A DNA stretch of 64,000 nucleotides from Notospermus geniculatus (GCA_002633025.1 NMRB01000917.1:43821-107820); one strand, 5' to 3'; numbered from the stretch's first letter, positions 9,792 to 23,500 are shown. The notes: generated by a model not told the origin, from the letters alone. A program made the numbers and translations.

Positions 9792-12700
9792 ATGAGGCTT
9801 TTAACCCAGCTTGCTGGTGCTGGGAGGAGATGTGTAACCACCTGGTCACCCCTTGCAGCTACATTTAATTCAAAGCCAGTAAAAAATGCTGCCAAAAATA
9901 TCATGAAGCCAAAAGAGGTAATCCAGCATGCATACAGGGTGTCCCAAAAAATGTAATGACTAAGGCCAATGAATGAATGTGCATCATAAAACCAACAGAA
10001 CTGATTGTTTCATCATTACTTCATTTCAAAAAGTAATTACGTATCAAAAAGGTGCAAAAGAGATCAACTCTTACCGAAACGGCAAACGGCGATAAGCGCT
10101 AGGCCTAAAGGCTAAATCAAGTTAAGGCGGGTTCTGGAAATTCAATCAGTTTACGGTAGCCTAACCTTTTCGTTTTCAGGGCCTGTTCAAGATCCCACCA
10201 TTGAAGGATTTCTCAGGATTCTATCTTCTGCAAGAAGCTGCACAGGAACAAGCTGAGAAACTTATCACAGAAGCCACAAGTCCTGATCGCCAAAGAAAAA
10301 TGGTCCAGATCTTCGATGATTTGTCTGATGTGTTGTGTCAGGTTGCTGACATGGTCAGTACCGGTATTCAAGTTTCATTAAAATTGATAAACTACATGGA
10401 TGGATGTTCTCTTGAAAGAGATTTGTTTCTTGCCTAAGACCATGTTAATATTTGCACTGATGAACTAAATATGGGGACATCATCACTGAAGTTTTACTGT
10501 ATTGTTTCATTTCAGGCTGACTTTGTAAGAAGCGGCCATCCAGACCCAGGGTATGCCCAGGCAGCGCAGGAAGCCTGTGCTAACATCAGTGGACTTGTAG
10601 AGAAGTAAGCTGCCAATTTTCTGGTCATCGATTGTTCCAACTTGTTGTTCATTCCCCACAGCAGCTTCATGGTCCCCAGAAAGACACCAGTTGAAACTCA
10701 GCCAATTGCTCTTCATTTTCAGGTTGAACACAAATGTTGATTTATATAAAGCTTTAAAAGACGTCCATGAAAATGGTGACAGATTCCCAACTGATGATAT
10801 TGACAAGAGAGTTACAGAATTATTCCTTGTTGACTTTGAACAAAGTGGTATTCACCTTGAAGAGAGAAAGGTAGGTAAAGCCTCAATAGTCAGTATGAAA
10901 TGTATTGGACTTTTATTGTGGCAGCCATAGAATGAATGCCTATACATGGAGTTTAGGCAAAAGATATGAAACTAAGTCCATTATGCCCGTGGCTTTCCTA
11001 GAAAGGGAGGAAGCAGTGTAAGTTTCTTACTCTTCAGTTGAATTCAGTCCACTTGTCTTCCAGAGAGACAGATATGTTCAGTTGAACAACAGCATCTTAG
11101 AACTTGGGACTTTCTTCACACAAGGATGTCAGGCTCCAAACATGATGGAGAAGAAATATTTACCAGAACACTTACAACATTGGTAAGTACGTGCATGAAT
11201 TCAGTTCCGGTTCATGATTTGCCTTCTCTGACAAGGAAGTCAATTCTAGTTAGGCCACCATTCAGCCTGTGCCATTTTGCCCAGAGAAGAGTTCCAATCA
11301 CTTGTACCCCCCCCCCCCCCCTCNTCACTTGTACCCCCCCCCCCCCCCCTCAGGAGTGTAGTCAGAAGGCGAAGTGACCGTAGGCCTTAATTTGGCAAGA
11401 TGGCCTCTGCCTGAGCGCAGTACTTCTCTCTATTTTCTAGTTTTTCTCTTGATGGAGACAACGTTGTGATCAACTCATTCTTTGCTGACCATCACAATGA
11501 CCTCGTGCGAGAGGCTGCTTACAAGATATTCCTCCACCCCAGAGATCATCAGCACCACCTATTGGACTCTCTGCTACTGGCCCGCGACCAGCTGGCCAAG
11601 TTGGTCGGATTCAAGTCGTATTCAGAACGTGCTCTGAAGAACACAATGCTTGAGAACCCAGGTGAGTGCGAATTCATGCAGAACCAGTGAAGTGGTGTTT
11701 GAAAATTTCACCCTGCTGTCATACTACAAATAAATATCATGTCAAACATGTAATTTCAATGAAGGAATGTGTTCTTGCAGAAAATGTGATGCAGTTCCTG
11801 AAGATGCTGGCTGAGAATGTGAAGACGTACGCCACGATGGACCTTGATGTGATCAAAGATTTAAAAAGGAAACACAATGGCAAGGTTGAGGTGAGTATTT
11901 GGATAACATAGGTACTGAAAATGAGGGAGCCAAATGTTTGTAAGCTCACATGTGAAATTTTGGTATAGCACACGTAAGTATGAATTATCAGTTTGACAGG
12001 GTGTCGATGTTATTTTGAGATGTCTTACGACCACTTGGTCTTCCCTTACAGGATGTCTATCCATGGGACCCTCCGTACTACACAGCAATGGCACGACATG
12101 AGAAGTAAGTATTCTAGACTCAGTCCAAATGGAGACAATTGTGGGAGTGGACCAATGTATATTTCAATGGTCAAATCGCCCTCCTGTGGTACTGTTTGTG
12201 AACCAGAAAGGGCCCCTTCTCTCAAGTGATTGCCATATGCTGATACCGTATATACGACATTAAGGTCTAATTGTTTTCTTTCTAGGTGCATAATGGACAG
12301 CGCCGACCTTTCCCCATATTTCTCTCTCGGTGCATGCATGGAAGGCCTCAACTCTCTCTTCCTAAACTTATTCAACGTGAGCCTAGTCCATGAGGAGCCC
12401 AGCAATGGTGAAGTCTGGCACCATCTTGTTCATAAAGTTGTAAGTAAAACTATCCCACACATTTGTCATTCTTTATGATCTTCTAAGTGTTTACAATTTC
12501 ACATTTTTTACCGTCTTTTCATTTCAGGCTGTTGTACACCTAACAGAAGGAACCCTGGGATATATCTACTGCGACTTCTTCGAGCGAACTGGGAAATTGA
12601 GCATTGATTGTCATTACACGATACGGGGAGGGAGGGAGCTGGAAAACGGCCGATATCAGGTGAGTACAGCGACAATCGGTGGCATTGAGAGATGATAATT

Positions 12701-14248
12701 TGGTTGATCGGTTAAACACGATTTCTGAGCAAGGGGCAAAAACTTATGCCAGTCTCTCCATCCTGTGAAAGGAGGAAAATGCCGATATCATGGCTATGTT
12801 GTCTGTTTCATTTCAGTTGCCAATCGTTGTCCTAAACCTCAACTTCCCCCCACCGTCCCTGACGATGCCATCCCTGCTCACGCCTGGGATGGTTGAGAAC
12901 TTATTCCACGAGTTTGGCCATGCCATGCACTCCATGTTAGGTAGGACTCGATATCAACACGTCACTGGGACGAGATGTTCGACGGATTTTGCTGAAGTAC
13001 CGTCTGTCCTCATGGAATATTTTGCCTCAGATCCACGGGTAAGTCATGTAGTTCTGCATCACAAAATATCTACCCGGTACTTCAATTGTAGATATCAGCT
13101 GAGTCGTATTTCAATGCAACTGTCTCTTGAGAGGATTTTAAACTTGTTTTCCAAGCGTATTTGACACCCCTCCTGTCTAATTTCAGGTTCTCTCCACTTT
13201 TGCCCGTCATTACAAAACTGGTGCTGCCCTACCTCAAGACATTTTAGAAAGTATGTGTTCCACAAAGAAGATGTTCTTAGCAATTGTAAGTACTGAATCA
13301 ACAAGCACCCTGTTTGTCGCTACACTTTAGCCTCGATGTGCTGATTTCACTGATTCTGTCCATTTCAGGAAAAACAGCTCCAGATAGTGTACTCGATGAT
13401 GGATCTGATATACCACGGAGAACATCCACTACAGAGTGACACCACTGAGATTCTCAGAGATATCCAAAATCAGTACTTCATTGTGCCTCACGTGGCGGGA
13501 ACGGTATGTATACAACACAATGCTGAAGTCTTTGTTTGCAGAGAGTAAGTTGTGGTGCCTTACATTTCGAAAGTTGTAAGCCCATTCACACAAATATGTG
13601 TTTCTTTTCTAGGCTGCTCAACTTCGTTTCGGCCACCTCGTTGGCTACGGTGCCAAGTACTACTCGTATCTCCTGTCCAGAGCAGTTGCATCAAGAATTT
13701 GGCACAAGATGTTTAAAGATGACCCTTTTTGCAGGTGAGAACAGTTGGACTTTGGTAGAAATCAAACCATGGGATAATCTGGGGCACCTTAGCTGTCCAG
13801 CTCAATTTGACATTATGTTTTGGTACATCAGACAAGGACACAATAGTGACTCCACTTGGAAGAAAATCTTCACACAACTTATTAACTTTGCTCGACTTGC
13901 TTTCAGAAAAAGTGGTGAGAATTATCGTCACAAGTTGCTGGCCCATGGTGGAGGAAAACCACCACAAGAGATCATTGGAGGTGAGATTTTGAACTTTATG
14001 TCGGCGCTCTACTGAACAACACAAGTGTCAGCAGTTTGTGGGTCATATAGTTACATCTGACTTAGACCAGGGTACTCACTGATTATTGCATGGTTGGTTC
14101 ACTTGTTGACCAATGCAACCATTGCTGTCCATACTTTTTCTCAACACCTTTCTGTTTTCTCCATCTTTCAGATGTACTAAATGAAGATTTAACGTTACAA
14201 AAACTGGTCAACTCGTTAGTGACGGAAGTCAAGGATGCCTATTCATGA
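9792..14248 (+). CDS. MIPEP: Mitochondrial intermediate peptidase (M3 metallopeptidase)
   Basis: This matrix zinc peptidase removes an octapeptide from many imported precursors after MPP cleavage (known for the family). Exons: 9792-9917, 10180-10353, 10516-10604, 10723-10870, 11064-11182, 11441-11661, 11781-11890, 12052-12104, 12286-12439, 12528-12659, 12817-13038, 13187-13285, 13369-13503, 13613-13734, 13907-13980, 14172-14248. They sum to 2055 nt, 684 residues in one frame (human 713). The N-terminus ([20 protein letters not shown]) is basic and lacks acids, as expected for a matrix presequence. The zinc site HEFGHAMH falls near residues 473-480, followed by [13 protein letters not shown] and the conserved FAEVPS. 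Other family blocks are [25 protein letters not shown] and LGYIYCDFF. The donor at 10354 is GTCAGT; the others are standard. AATAAA at 14529-14534 is the likely poly(A) signal. Confidence 0.96.
9936..9955. repeat. Transposon end-like motif in MIPEP intron 1
   Basis: ACAGGGTGTCCCAAAAAA resembles terminal repeats of several animal DNA transposons. I see no matching inverted end nearby, so this is at most an isolated remnant. Confidence 0.3.
11300..11352. other. Poly-C tracts flanking an unresolved base
   Basis: TCACTTGTAC followed by about 15 C and CTC occurs on both sides of a single N at 11324, inside MIPEP intron 5. Duplicated flanks around one N look like an unmerged contig overlap rather than biology. 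Confidence 0.7.
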
Positions 14249-14528
14249 TACGGGACGAGGAGGAATCCCATTGAGGAGTTACAATATGAACGAAAGTCAT
14301 GGTGCAGTTTGTGATAAATTGAAGTCAAGGGGAAGGATTACCTGGTAATCGCTCGCTTCTGCAATTTTGGGGGGCAGAGTAGGGATTTGAACTGCAGAGC
14401 TATCAATATGAAGGGTATTTAGGATAGGATACGTGGGTTATCCCGACATGGACTTCTCAGTGCCAATAGATGCTGGAAATGTGCTTGACAAAGTTGTGTA
14501 TTGTCCTTTTGAAATGATGGAGCTTGTA

Positions 14529-14534
14529 AATAAA
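14529..14534 (+). terminator. MIPEP poly(A) signal
   Basis: AATAAA about 280 bp after the MIPEP stop codon. The 14,535-14,929 interval beyond it, between the convergent MIPEP and CCDC39 3' ends, has no gene that I can see. Confidence 0.65.
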
Positions 14535-14929
14535 TATTTGTTACACAAGAGCAATGTCTGTTTCTTTATTTCTGTCAATTCCATCTTGTTATACATGTAG
14601 CATGTCTCCTGACAACACATGTACTGCATACCCTATCTCACCCAGCTGTTTATGATCTCCCTGCTCGGCACCTTGGACTCTGTAGCCTGTAACACTGATC
14701 CCAAGCTACAACATGGCTGTTTGCCCCTTGATTCAATGGAGATGGTGCCAATGGCTACCGGCAGAAATACCGGTAGTACTGTAACAACACAAAGCCGGGG
14801 TAGGATGTCACATACAACTGCATTTTGAGTCCAAGGAAGAACTCCAAGGACACATCTACCGGTACACTTGAAAATACTGCAAGTCACAACAAAATGTCCA
14901 AGTCAAGGTGTGGGATTGGACCACTGAGG

Positions 14930-14935
14930 TTTATT
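14930..14935 (-). terminator. Candidate CCDC39 poly(A) signal
   Basis: AATAAA on the minus strand about 470 bp past the CCDC39 stop, in the convergent interval with MIPEP. Confidence 0.45.
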
Positions 14936-15405
14936 AGCATCTAACACTTGTGGAATATAAAACACTTTACACATCAATATACATGTACATGTACAATAAA
15001 TAGATCGTACAAACATAGTGTCATGTTGGGGTCTGTCCCGCCGTGAGTTTGCATGGGTCTACTCTCAGTTTGGCATACAGAGGGGACGGACGGAAATGAC
15101 GATTACCCCGTACCGTGTGCACTTTTCCACACCACATGGGCTCAAGACGGCACCGATTTTAGACTGCAAGGCAGTCCTGATATCATCCAATCAGAAGGAC
15201 CAATGCAAATAGGGCAGAGTACACCAGCAAGTTAAAAGTACATCTATCACAGTTGAGAAAAAAATATAAGGACGGTATTGACTGATAAAACAAAGCACAT
15301 CAACATCTTCCCTATGGACAAATGATGAAGTAGAGTAAGAAATATTAATGGATGGTTTAATTGAAGTTTTTGTGTTGAAGTCTTCAAGTAGATGTTATGT
15401 CATCC

Positions 15406-18400
15406 CTATCGCCCACTTCTCTTACTGCTTGCAACACTCCTTACTGAGCTCTGGCTGCTGCGACTGCTAGCCGGGGGTGAACCTAGGGAAACAGAAAAAC
15501 TGACAGATAAACCACATGAACTTCAGTAGTGGATGCACTATGCCAATGTTGACCAAGACAAACAAGGCAGCGGGTTTGAGTTCTGAGCAGACCCAGGGTT
15601 CAAAGTTCATGACCATTTGGTCTAAAATCTGCTTTTTCAGAATATGAACTTTGATCCCTGAGACCACTTCTCAAGTGATAGCCCATAGCAAGAGAGGTAC
15701 CGGTATGCCTATGATTAGCATACAGTCATAAGTTGACAACGACTCCTTGATCACTTACTGAATACTTACCTCTTAGATCTGCACCGATGTTGACTGGCGT
15801 GATGCCACTAGCTGCTGATGCTGAACTCTTTGCACTGGCCGCACTGCTCCTAACAGAGGACAGACTGCTTCTTGAACTGGATGGACGGGAACTGAATGGT
15901 ACGGCACCAGGGGCAGGGGGTGCTGGTAAATTGGCCTGAAAGTGAGTTGCGAATCATAGTTACATGTCTTGTCACCCAGAGAGGCTTAGGATCACGGAAA
16001 CTGAAGGCCATGGATTTCACGCACAGCAGAACAGGCCCTCCAATGACTTACCTGAGTAAAGTAAAGCTGCACGGCCTGAGCGATGTCAGGATTCTGATGA
16101 GCAACCTCACCAATCTGTCTCATAATCCCCTTGTTGAACTCCCGAAGATCACGCAAATCAAAGTCACGCTCATCTGGTGTGTTGCCCTTGGATTTAGCAG
16201 CAGATCGAACTTCACGGGAATACTTGGAAATCTGACGGCCAACACGATCCATCTTTGCTTTCTGTTCATCGAGTTCTCGGTTCAGTTGAAGGATACGATT
16301 CTGCAGAGAAGAGGAAGAAGTTTTTTGAAGGTCAAATTCTTCATTCCTGGAAACCTATCTCAACCTTTCCGGGCAACAAGTTTGAATGTCTGAAGTACAC
16401 CACTCTCATACCACCTTACCTGTTTCTCTTCGATAATCTCAACATAAGCTTTCTCATCCCTCGTCAGATTATCAAGGGTATGACTCATTGTCTGCAAGTC
16501 GTCCTGGCATTCCCTGATCTGTCGTCTCTTGTATTTGTACTTATCCATCACGGCGCGAAGCTGTTCATCTAACTGCTGTTTCTCTTCCATATCCTCGCCT
16601 GGAAAACAATGGATGTTTTTGAAGTCTAGGATCGATTCGTGGTCTTTAAACATCATTGCCAGCCCACAACATGAGAAGTGACAGATGCAACATGTGAAGT
16701 CAACTTACTGGTGTCTGTAACCTTGTTAAAACTCTTCCTATACTGCTCATTACGACTGTTCATCAGCCTGAGCGTGTTCTCCAGAGCACGGATCTCCTTC
16801 TCGGCCTTTCGAATCTTGGCGTCGAGATCGTCACCCTCCCTCTGGAGCTCTTCCTTCTCCTGCGCCGCCTTGATGACGTAATATGCCTGTGATTTCTCTT
16901 CCTCGCCCTCAGGGGGCGCCATGGCTACCATCAAGATTTCATACCTGAAACAGCGAACACAATATGAAGTCACAGTCTGAAGGAATGCATGAAGTTATGC
17001 AACTGTGACATGCTGTCCAGTACAAGGAAGAGCACTGGTGCAGTTGATGATGTTTCTTCACTCGAGTACAGCACAGCTGTTCTCAAACAAGGCCCTACCT
17101 CTTCCTAAGTTTATCAATCTTTGAGATCCTCTCATGAAGTTCCGAACTGATTTGTTGGCGTTCTGTGTTGGCTGCTCGTAGCTGGGCAGTCAGCATGTCC
17201 TTATGAATGTTAATCTCATGGCGTCGCTCTTTCATAGCCTGAAATAATCATATTCAATGTGTTTACAGCATTTTCAGTCACAAAGACCGGCTTTGTAGAA
17301 AGTAGTCAACAGAAACTTCTCCTGTTAGCCTGTAACCTCATGGAACAAACTCTGCACAGACAGAACTTACCGTTTCAAGTTGTAGCTTCCTCTTCTCCTC
17401 AGTCAAGACCTCATCCGCCCGGTTGTACAGATTGTCACGTAACCTCTTCAACTCTAACTTGAGGATGTTCTCGTCCACCATACGATCTTGCTTGCTGTTG
17501 ATCAGGCGTTTTAATTCCCGCTCTGAGCTGTCGTTGTACAGGTTCAGCTCTTCAATCTTGGAGGTAAGATCAGCCTTCTCCTTGCCGCTCTTCTCTAGAT
17601 CACGCTTCACTCTTCGGATATCGTCCTGTAGTCGTTTCAGCTGAATATCCAGCAGCGCAAACGTGGAATTCTTGGACTCAAGATCCTGAGTAAGATCCCG
17701 GATCTTGGCCTCTAACTGGATCTTTTCCTCATTTGAACGCTCTCCCTGCATGCGATTGATCCTTCGTTCCAACTGCTGGATCGCAAAATCCTGATTATAG
17801 ATGATCTCTTGTTGCTTCAGGGAGTCGTGATCAACTTTCCCAATCTTTGCATTCAGGTTCCTAATGGCAGCCCGGTTCCCCTGGATTTCAGCATTCATGT
17901 TCGTCTCCTTGGTGCGAGCCTCGTACAAATCTTGCGTCTTTCGGAATTGAATATCGTGCAGACGTTTGAGGTCCATGTCGATTTCTTTCTGGATCTTCTC
18001 CTCCTCGTTCAAGATGGCTTCCATGGCCGCAGCTTGCTCTTCTGCTGTTAACTCTCCCTCGGTTGCCAGCTTCAACTTCTCAATCAGTTTTTCTCGAATT
18101 TCCTGGGCTTGATGGAGCCTGGAAATAATAACGGCCAATTTTACCACACGTATCTCCGATTTACTGGATGACCTTCCACAAATGAGAGTCACCGATTGGA
18201 CACTCCAAGATGATATTCAGGATGAGGCAAGGAATGAGTACATGCAACAAGATTCTTACTTCTGAGCTTTGTCTTGAACTTCACGTTTGAGCTGCGTCAC
18301 CACAGATCTTGTCGCTTCCAGATCAACAGCAGTACGGTCAACCGTCCTCTTCAGGGCATCCAGCTGAAGTAAAAAAGTGTGTAATTAAGTATTAAGCCAG

Positions 18401-20400
18401 AGAGAACTCTCCCACTTGCAGCTACTGATGTGAAAATCTGACAGAACTTACCTCATCTTGAAACTGAACCCTAGCCTCCTCAGCATTCTTCCACTCTATC
18501 CTAGTGCGAGCAGCGTTTCGTTCAGCAAGTGAGATTTTGTTTTCAAAGTCTTTGTTATTTTCAATCTCATTGTCCAAGAATTGTTGTTTTTCCTTGATCA
18601 GCTCTTCCCTGTTTCTGACTTCTTCTTTTACTTTTGCCAATTGCTGAAAAAGATGCCAGGAAAGTTAACAAATTGTTTCAAACTCACATCAATTACAGAA
18701 AATATAATGGGTGAAAAGCAGTGCCATTCAGGAGACACCCCTTCAACTAATTTCCTGGCGGGTTCTCCCTTCTGTGACAACGAACCCGAACCTACCGCAG
18801 CAAGTGCATCCATCTCCTTATCCCGTTTCTGCATCTGTTCGATGGTGTACTCCCACTGTTTAATCAGCTCCTGTCTCTGAGCATGAGCACGACGGAACTC
18901 CTCTGCTGTTTTATCAAGTTCCAACTGTGCTGTCAGCGTGTCAGTCGTCTCATGATCCAAGACTCGCTTCTTTTTCTGGGAGTCATCCGTCAGATGTTCC
19001 ATGCGGAGAGACAACTCTTTGATCTTTCCCTCATCTTGTCGAGAGTACTTTGCCAGGGTCATGGCATCCTCATCTTTCCTGGCTGACTCCTCCAGCCATG
19101 CCTCCAATGCTTGTTGATCCCAATTCATCTGGGATTTCATTTCCTCAAGGCGTTGGGTCAACCTGAAGATATTGTTCTGAAAGAAACAACTCCCTCATTA
19201 ACTCCTAACATCACCCAAAAGCTAGCTCTTGCCCATCAACCATGTCACTCTCAGTCTACCTCAAACAATCAAAAACTGTCAACATTTGAGATTCAAATTT
19301 CTGTCTCATTATCCATCACCAAACAGCTCACCTCATAAATGTTCTTCTTTTCCTTTAGGTCTTCAATATCTCTGGTCAGCCTCTGGACTTCTTGCTGCAG
19401 GCGACCCTCCTCTCTCTCCGCTATTTTAAACATGTGATCTTCAGTTTCGATTTCCTTCGTTCTTGCATTGACAAGGTTCTGCGTATGTTGTAGCTCTTGA
19501 CGGACATGTTTCAGATGTTCAATCATGGCAATGACACGATCTTCAATGCTGCTGAGTTCATTCTGACTGGCTACAATATTCCGCTGCTTTCTTTGAACCT
19601 GAAATGAACAGAAAAGAACTTCAGAGTTGGGAAGGAATAAGGTGCGGGCCAAACCGTACCCAATGAAATGAATGATCAACTGCAGTCATGGCAGTTAGCT
19701 AGGCCTTTAGGATGAAATGTAGGCCTAGGCGAGGCAGGCAAGTTCTTTTATTTTCAATGAATTACATTGACTTGACAGTCTTAATCTTGACTTGTCAATA
19801 TATAATGCCTAGGCCCTACGGCCTAGGGCTAAGGCTACTGTTGACAATGTCATGAATAGATGGATATTCAATGACGTCATCACACGATGTAAACATGCTG
19901 CGTGCGCAAATTGGCGCCCTGTTCCACCAATGACGTTACGTTGTTTGACGTGCGCACGCAAACTGGCGCCGTTGATGACGTCATTTTGTAAACAAAAACA
20001 GCAGAATGCAACCCGTCTATAGGCCTGATGTCAGTTTTTTTGTCAGCACGACAGCACTCGTACGACTGTCGCAGGCTAGGTCCTAGCCTAGCTAGCTACA
20101 GGCTACAACAATGTCAATGACACTTCATCACCACTAGGCCCATCCTTTTATGTATGACTTCATTTCATTCACAGGCCAAGTGCATCATTTGGCTTATTAT
20201 TCCAGCCATTCATGCATCCCATGGCATTGCATTGATTACACACATCACATGCACATGTACATGTACTTCAGTGCACAGTACATTTTCTGTGGAGACGGCG
20301 AAACTTTACAAACCTCATCTTCAAGCAGCTTGTTCTCAGCGTTCGCCACGGGCATGGCGAAGCCTTCATCCCAGTCCATCTCGCTGAGAATACTACTCAT
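15406..20400 (-). CDS. CCDC39: Coiled-coil domain-containing protein 39 (axonemal 96-nm ruler)
   Basis: With CCDC40 this forms the molecular ruler setting the 96-nm repeat on ciliary doublets and docking inner dynein arms and the nexin-dynein regulatory complex (known for the family). Exons on the minus strand, 5' to 3': 20400-20314, 19598-19332, 19176-18796, 18643-18452, 18363-18260, 18118-17371, 17238-17099, 16944-16709, 16598-16420, 16300-16052, 15935-15770, 15482-15406. They sum to 2826 nt, 941 residues, equal to the human protein as I recall it. The N-terminus [20 protein letters not shown] matches the conserved family start. Continuous heptad-rich coiled coil follows, with the conserved blocks [58 protein letters not shown] and [11 protein letters not shown]. 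The C-terminal tail is Ser/Arg/Ala-rich, as in vertebrates. Presence of this gene implies motile cilia. Confidence 0.97.
19872..19994. promoter_or_regulatory. CRE/E2F/FOX motif cluster in CCDC39 intron 1
   Basis: Two full CRE palindromes TGACGTCA (19872-19879 and 19976-19983), two E2F-like sites (TTGGCGCC at 19911-19918, CTGGCGCC at 19963-19970) and two GTAAACA forkhead-type motifs (19889-19895 and 19988-19994) lie within 125 bp. A further GTAAACAA is at 20523-20530, about 120 bp upstream of the CCDC39 ATG. FOXJ1 controls motile-cilia genes through GTAAACA-like sites, so the cluster fits, but function is inferred. Confidence 0.5.
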
Positions 20401-23400
20401 GATTGCTACTTTTTGTTTCGGAATCTGTGCTTTATTTCATTAAATATCGGGAAAGAATATCGGCGGAAGAGCAGAAGCTACAGAACTATGGACGCTTTGC
20501 TTTGACGACAGAGGTCCCGGATGTAAACAACTTGCTCGCGTGGGTGCATATAAAATTGAGCTTTCATTGACGGAACGAAGGTTGACCACGTGGATGGGCG
20601 TGGTCGCGCGCTAAAAAAGACGGCGGCACCACTTTACTCCTATTTGGCCGAGCCAAAGGATGAGTTTGATTGATAAATTCACTTCATGTGACAAAAGTAA
20701 CTCATGTTTAACCCAGGGCAGCAGATTCCATAAATCCGGCAGAATTTTGAGCCCATTTAGCCGGAGGAAACCGCAAACCTGCATCCCCGTCATCACACCA
20801 ACAGTAAATCTAGATGCGTCCCGCCGGTGTGGTAGGAAATCTTGCCCTCGGAAAAGTGTCCTGTTGAAATACCTATTGAAATATCTGATTTAGGGTCTCT
20901 GGAGGGTCCAATTCTTGTCATCCAACAACATGACATCGACCATTCTAGGTTGCATTTCGTTCGGGATGCATGCGTACAGCGCCTACTTGAACGAACAGGG
21001 GTGACGGACAATGGCCTGTCAGTCATCTACCAATATACAGCTAGGCCCATGCAGCCCATGTTGGTAGAAAAGTATTGATTTTGATCATGATTGCTGTGGT
21101 AAATATCCAATTATTTTGTCCACTTCCCGAAGCCGATCCTATAGAATCTCGATCAAGAGCCCATCTTTCAAGCCTGATACATGGAGGCGGATAGGCCTGG
21201 TGGTAATTGGTAAAGCTATGCATACCAGAAATGGATGATGAAATAGAAATTGATAGAACCATCCAATAGGCCTATATCAGCAATAACTCATACAAGAGAC
21301 TGTTTAACCCCACAGGTCTGGCGCATCCGTCAGGGAATCAAAGAGGACCCTGGGATGACAAAGAGGCGTCGTCATGGAAACATCATCAGTGCCCGAGATT
21401 CTGGGTTCGATCCCCAGTTGAATCCATTCTTCTTGTGAAACGACCAAATATAGGATTAAAGAATAAATACGGTGATTTAACAGAAAGGAAGAAGGAATAA
21501 TCTGATAAATACAGACTGAGACAGAATCACGAAATGACGAGGTCACAAAAAGAATGGCAGGACAAATCTCCAAGACTGTCCCCTGACAAATACCACCTTC
21601 CTCTCGACAATCCTCCCCAACACTGCCCCCCCCCCCGACACTTGCCCAGACAATTTCACCCAGGACAATTCACCCTCAGGATGTTTACCCCCACTCCACC
21701 CCCACCCCCGACAATTCACCCTGAGGACGTCTGCCCCCCCCGCGCCCCATGACAATACCTCTGATGACGATTTAGTGGTTCGGTGCTCGATGATGTAAGG
21801 AAATGAGAAAGACCTTGCGTCCTTGTTCAAGGTACTTCCCAACTGGAATAGATACACACGAGCAGTGACCAGGGATGTTTAAATGAAATCTCATGTCAAA
21901 GACAGTCACTGCAAAAAAACGGGTGATTCTCATACGTTTATTTCTTTAAAGTGTTGGCAAAGAAGTTCAAAAACTCAGCCGACCATACATGCCAAGATAT
22001 TTGCTATACGTGGGCTACAGTTTTCACACACGTGTCAACGTCATAGGCCCTCTCATCTTCATCATTAGTTCTGGTGATAGGAACCAATCGATCACGAATT
22101 GCTTGTGGCAGATGGAACTCAACCTCGTCTCCTCCAGCTGACGCCTCATTGGTGTAGGCACTCCGACATTACCATCAACTTCCTCTACGACCTGGACACG
22201 AGGATTCGTCATTCAAATAAAACCTGCTCCCAGTGTGATCTCCTAGTAAGCTGCTTGGACGTTTGGAGACTACTGTGGCTGAGACACTCCTGGGAAAGGT
22301 AAGAAAACGAATTTTCTCAATTTGAAAGTGTTCAGGCCTAAATAATTGCTCTTTTCACCAAAGATTGACGCGTCGCCTAATCAGAAAGTCAAATTGCTCA
22401 TCTTTATTCCGATTTAGCGATGCCCCAGAGAATCATTTCCCATGAAATCCCTGGCACACAAAACGGCGAAATTTTCATCCTCGAATTGTTCATTTTTCGC
22501 CCTTTATTACCCCTTCTCCCCCCTACACACCTCGTCAAATCACGCCTCCCCTACCCCAGTCAAAGCGCGCCTTTCCATCCTACCATTTCAAATATTTCTC
22601 TTCTTATGTAGGCTTAGCGGTCTAAATGGACAATTTGTCGCTAGAAAGTGTCCCATATGGCTGCTGATGATGTTGATTCATTCGAACAGGACCAAAGAAA
22701 CAATTTGTAAGCCCCGGGCACTTTCTGTGGGACATATTTCCCCCAGGCCCTGTACAAAACGCGACGCGCCGGCGACGTTCTTCACTTTCTTTCCATTTTC
22801 ATGATTTAGCACACGAAGCACAGCGGAACGAAGCGAAGCGGTTTTTCAGTTTTGCCAACCAATCCGAAAGTCGCTTCGCTTAGAACTCACTGCATGCTTG
22901 CCTAATGAGGTGCCGGCGGAACATTGGACCTCATGCGCAGCGAAAAATGGGGCCGATTAAAGAAAGTGGGATAGAACACGGTGTCGTGATAAAGACGGTT
23001 CTCTCACGGTCAAACAGACACCTAGAACACTCGTCATTAGCGAATTATTCGCCCGCATCTACCGAGGGACAGCGAGGTCGCTTCGCCCCGCATCGCGTCC
23101 CACGCGCCCTGCGCGTGTTAACAAGGCGTAATCTTCGACTGGACAGACAGACGGACGTTTCCCATGAACTGTTCTTGGGGATACTGAACAATAGAAAGGC
23201 GAATCTTTTGGTTGCGTCACCAAAACTAATCCACTCTCTGAGAGCAATGCATTGTCATTCAAATATCCGGTAGGCCTACCTAAGGTTCCATTTGCATTTG
23301 CGATCTTACTCGGGAGACATTACAGTATACGCGGTCCCCGTTTACTCAATAGTGTCTCATAGATCGCTGTCTTTGTGTGATGAAATTTCTAGGCCTAGGC

Positions 23401-23500
23401 ATATGCTGTTTTACACAAATTTTTGGATACCATCCGACGGTGTGGATGCAGGCATTAGATGGACACGTTACATGGAAATTTGTGATTATTGATCTGGCAA
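20401..23500. other. CCDC39 promoter and repeat-rich intergenic DNA
   Basis: Apart from the CCDC39 upstream region (GTAAACAA at 20523-20530) no gene is supported. It contains a tRNA-like T-arm (21405-21425), C-rich stretches built on ACAATTCACCCT (21620-21750) and G/C-rich sequence from 22,850 to 23,250. Short reading frames here show no domain. Confidence 0.5.
21358..21425 (+). repeat. tRNA-like remnant with intact T-arm
   Basis: CTGGG-TTCGATC-CCCAG forms a perfect five-pair T-stem with a canonical loop and contains the B-box GGTTCGATCCC. The upstream sequence does not fold into a convincing D-arm or anticodon arm, so it is probably a tRNA-derived SINE fragment. Confidence 0.45.

Noticed and set aside
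21358-21425. Possible tRNA gene on the plus strand
   Set aside because: Only the T-arm folds; no D-arm, anticodon arm or acceptor stem could be drawn.
22905-23273. 122-codon Arg-rich frame
   Set aside because: GC-rich anonymous sequence with no domain, no splice signals and no repeat of the frame elsewhere.
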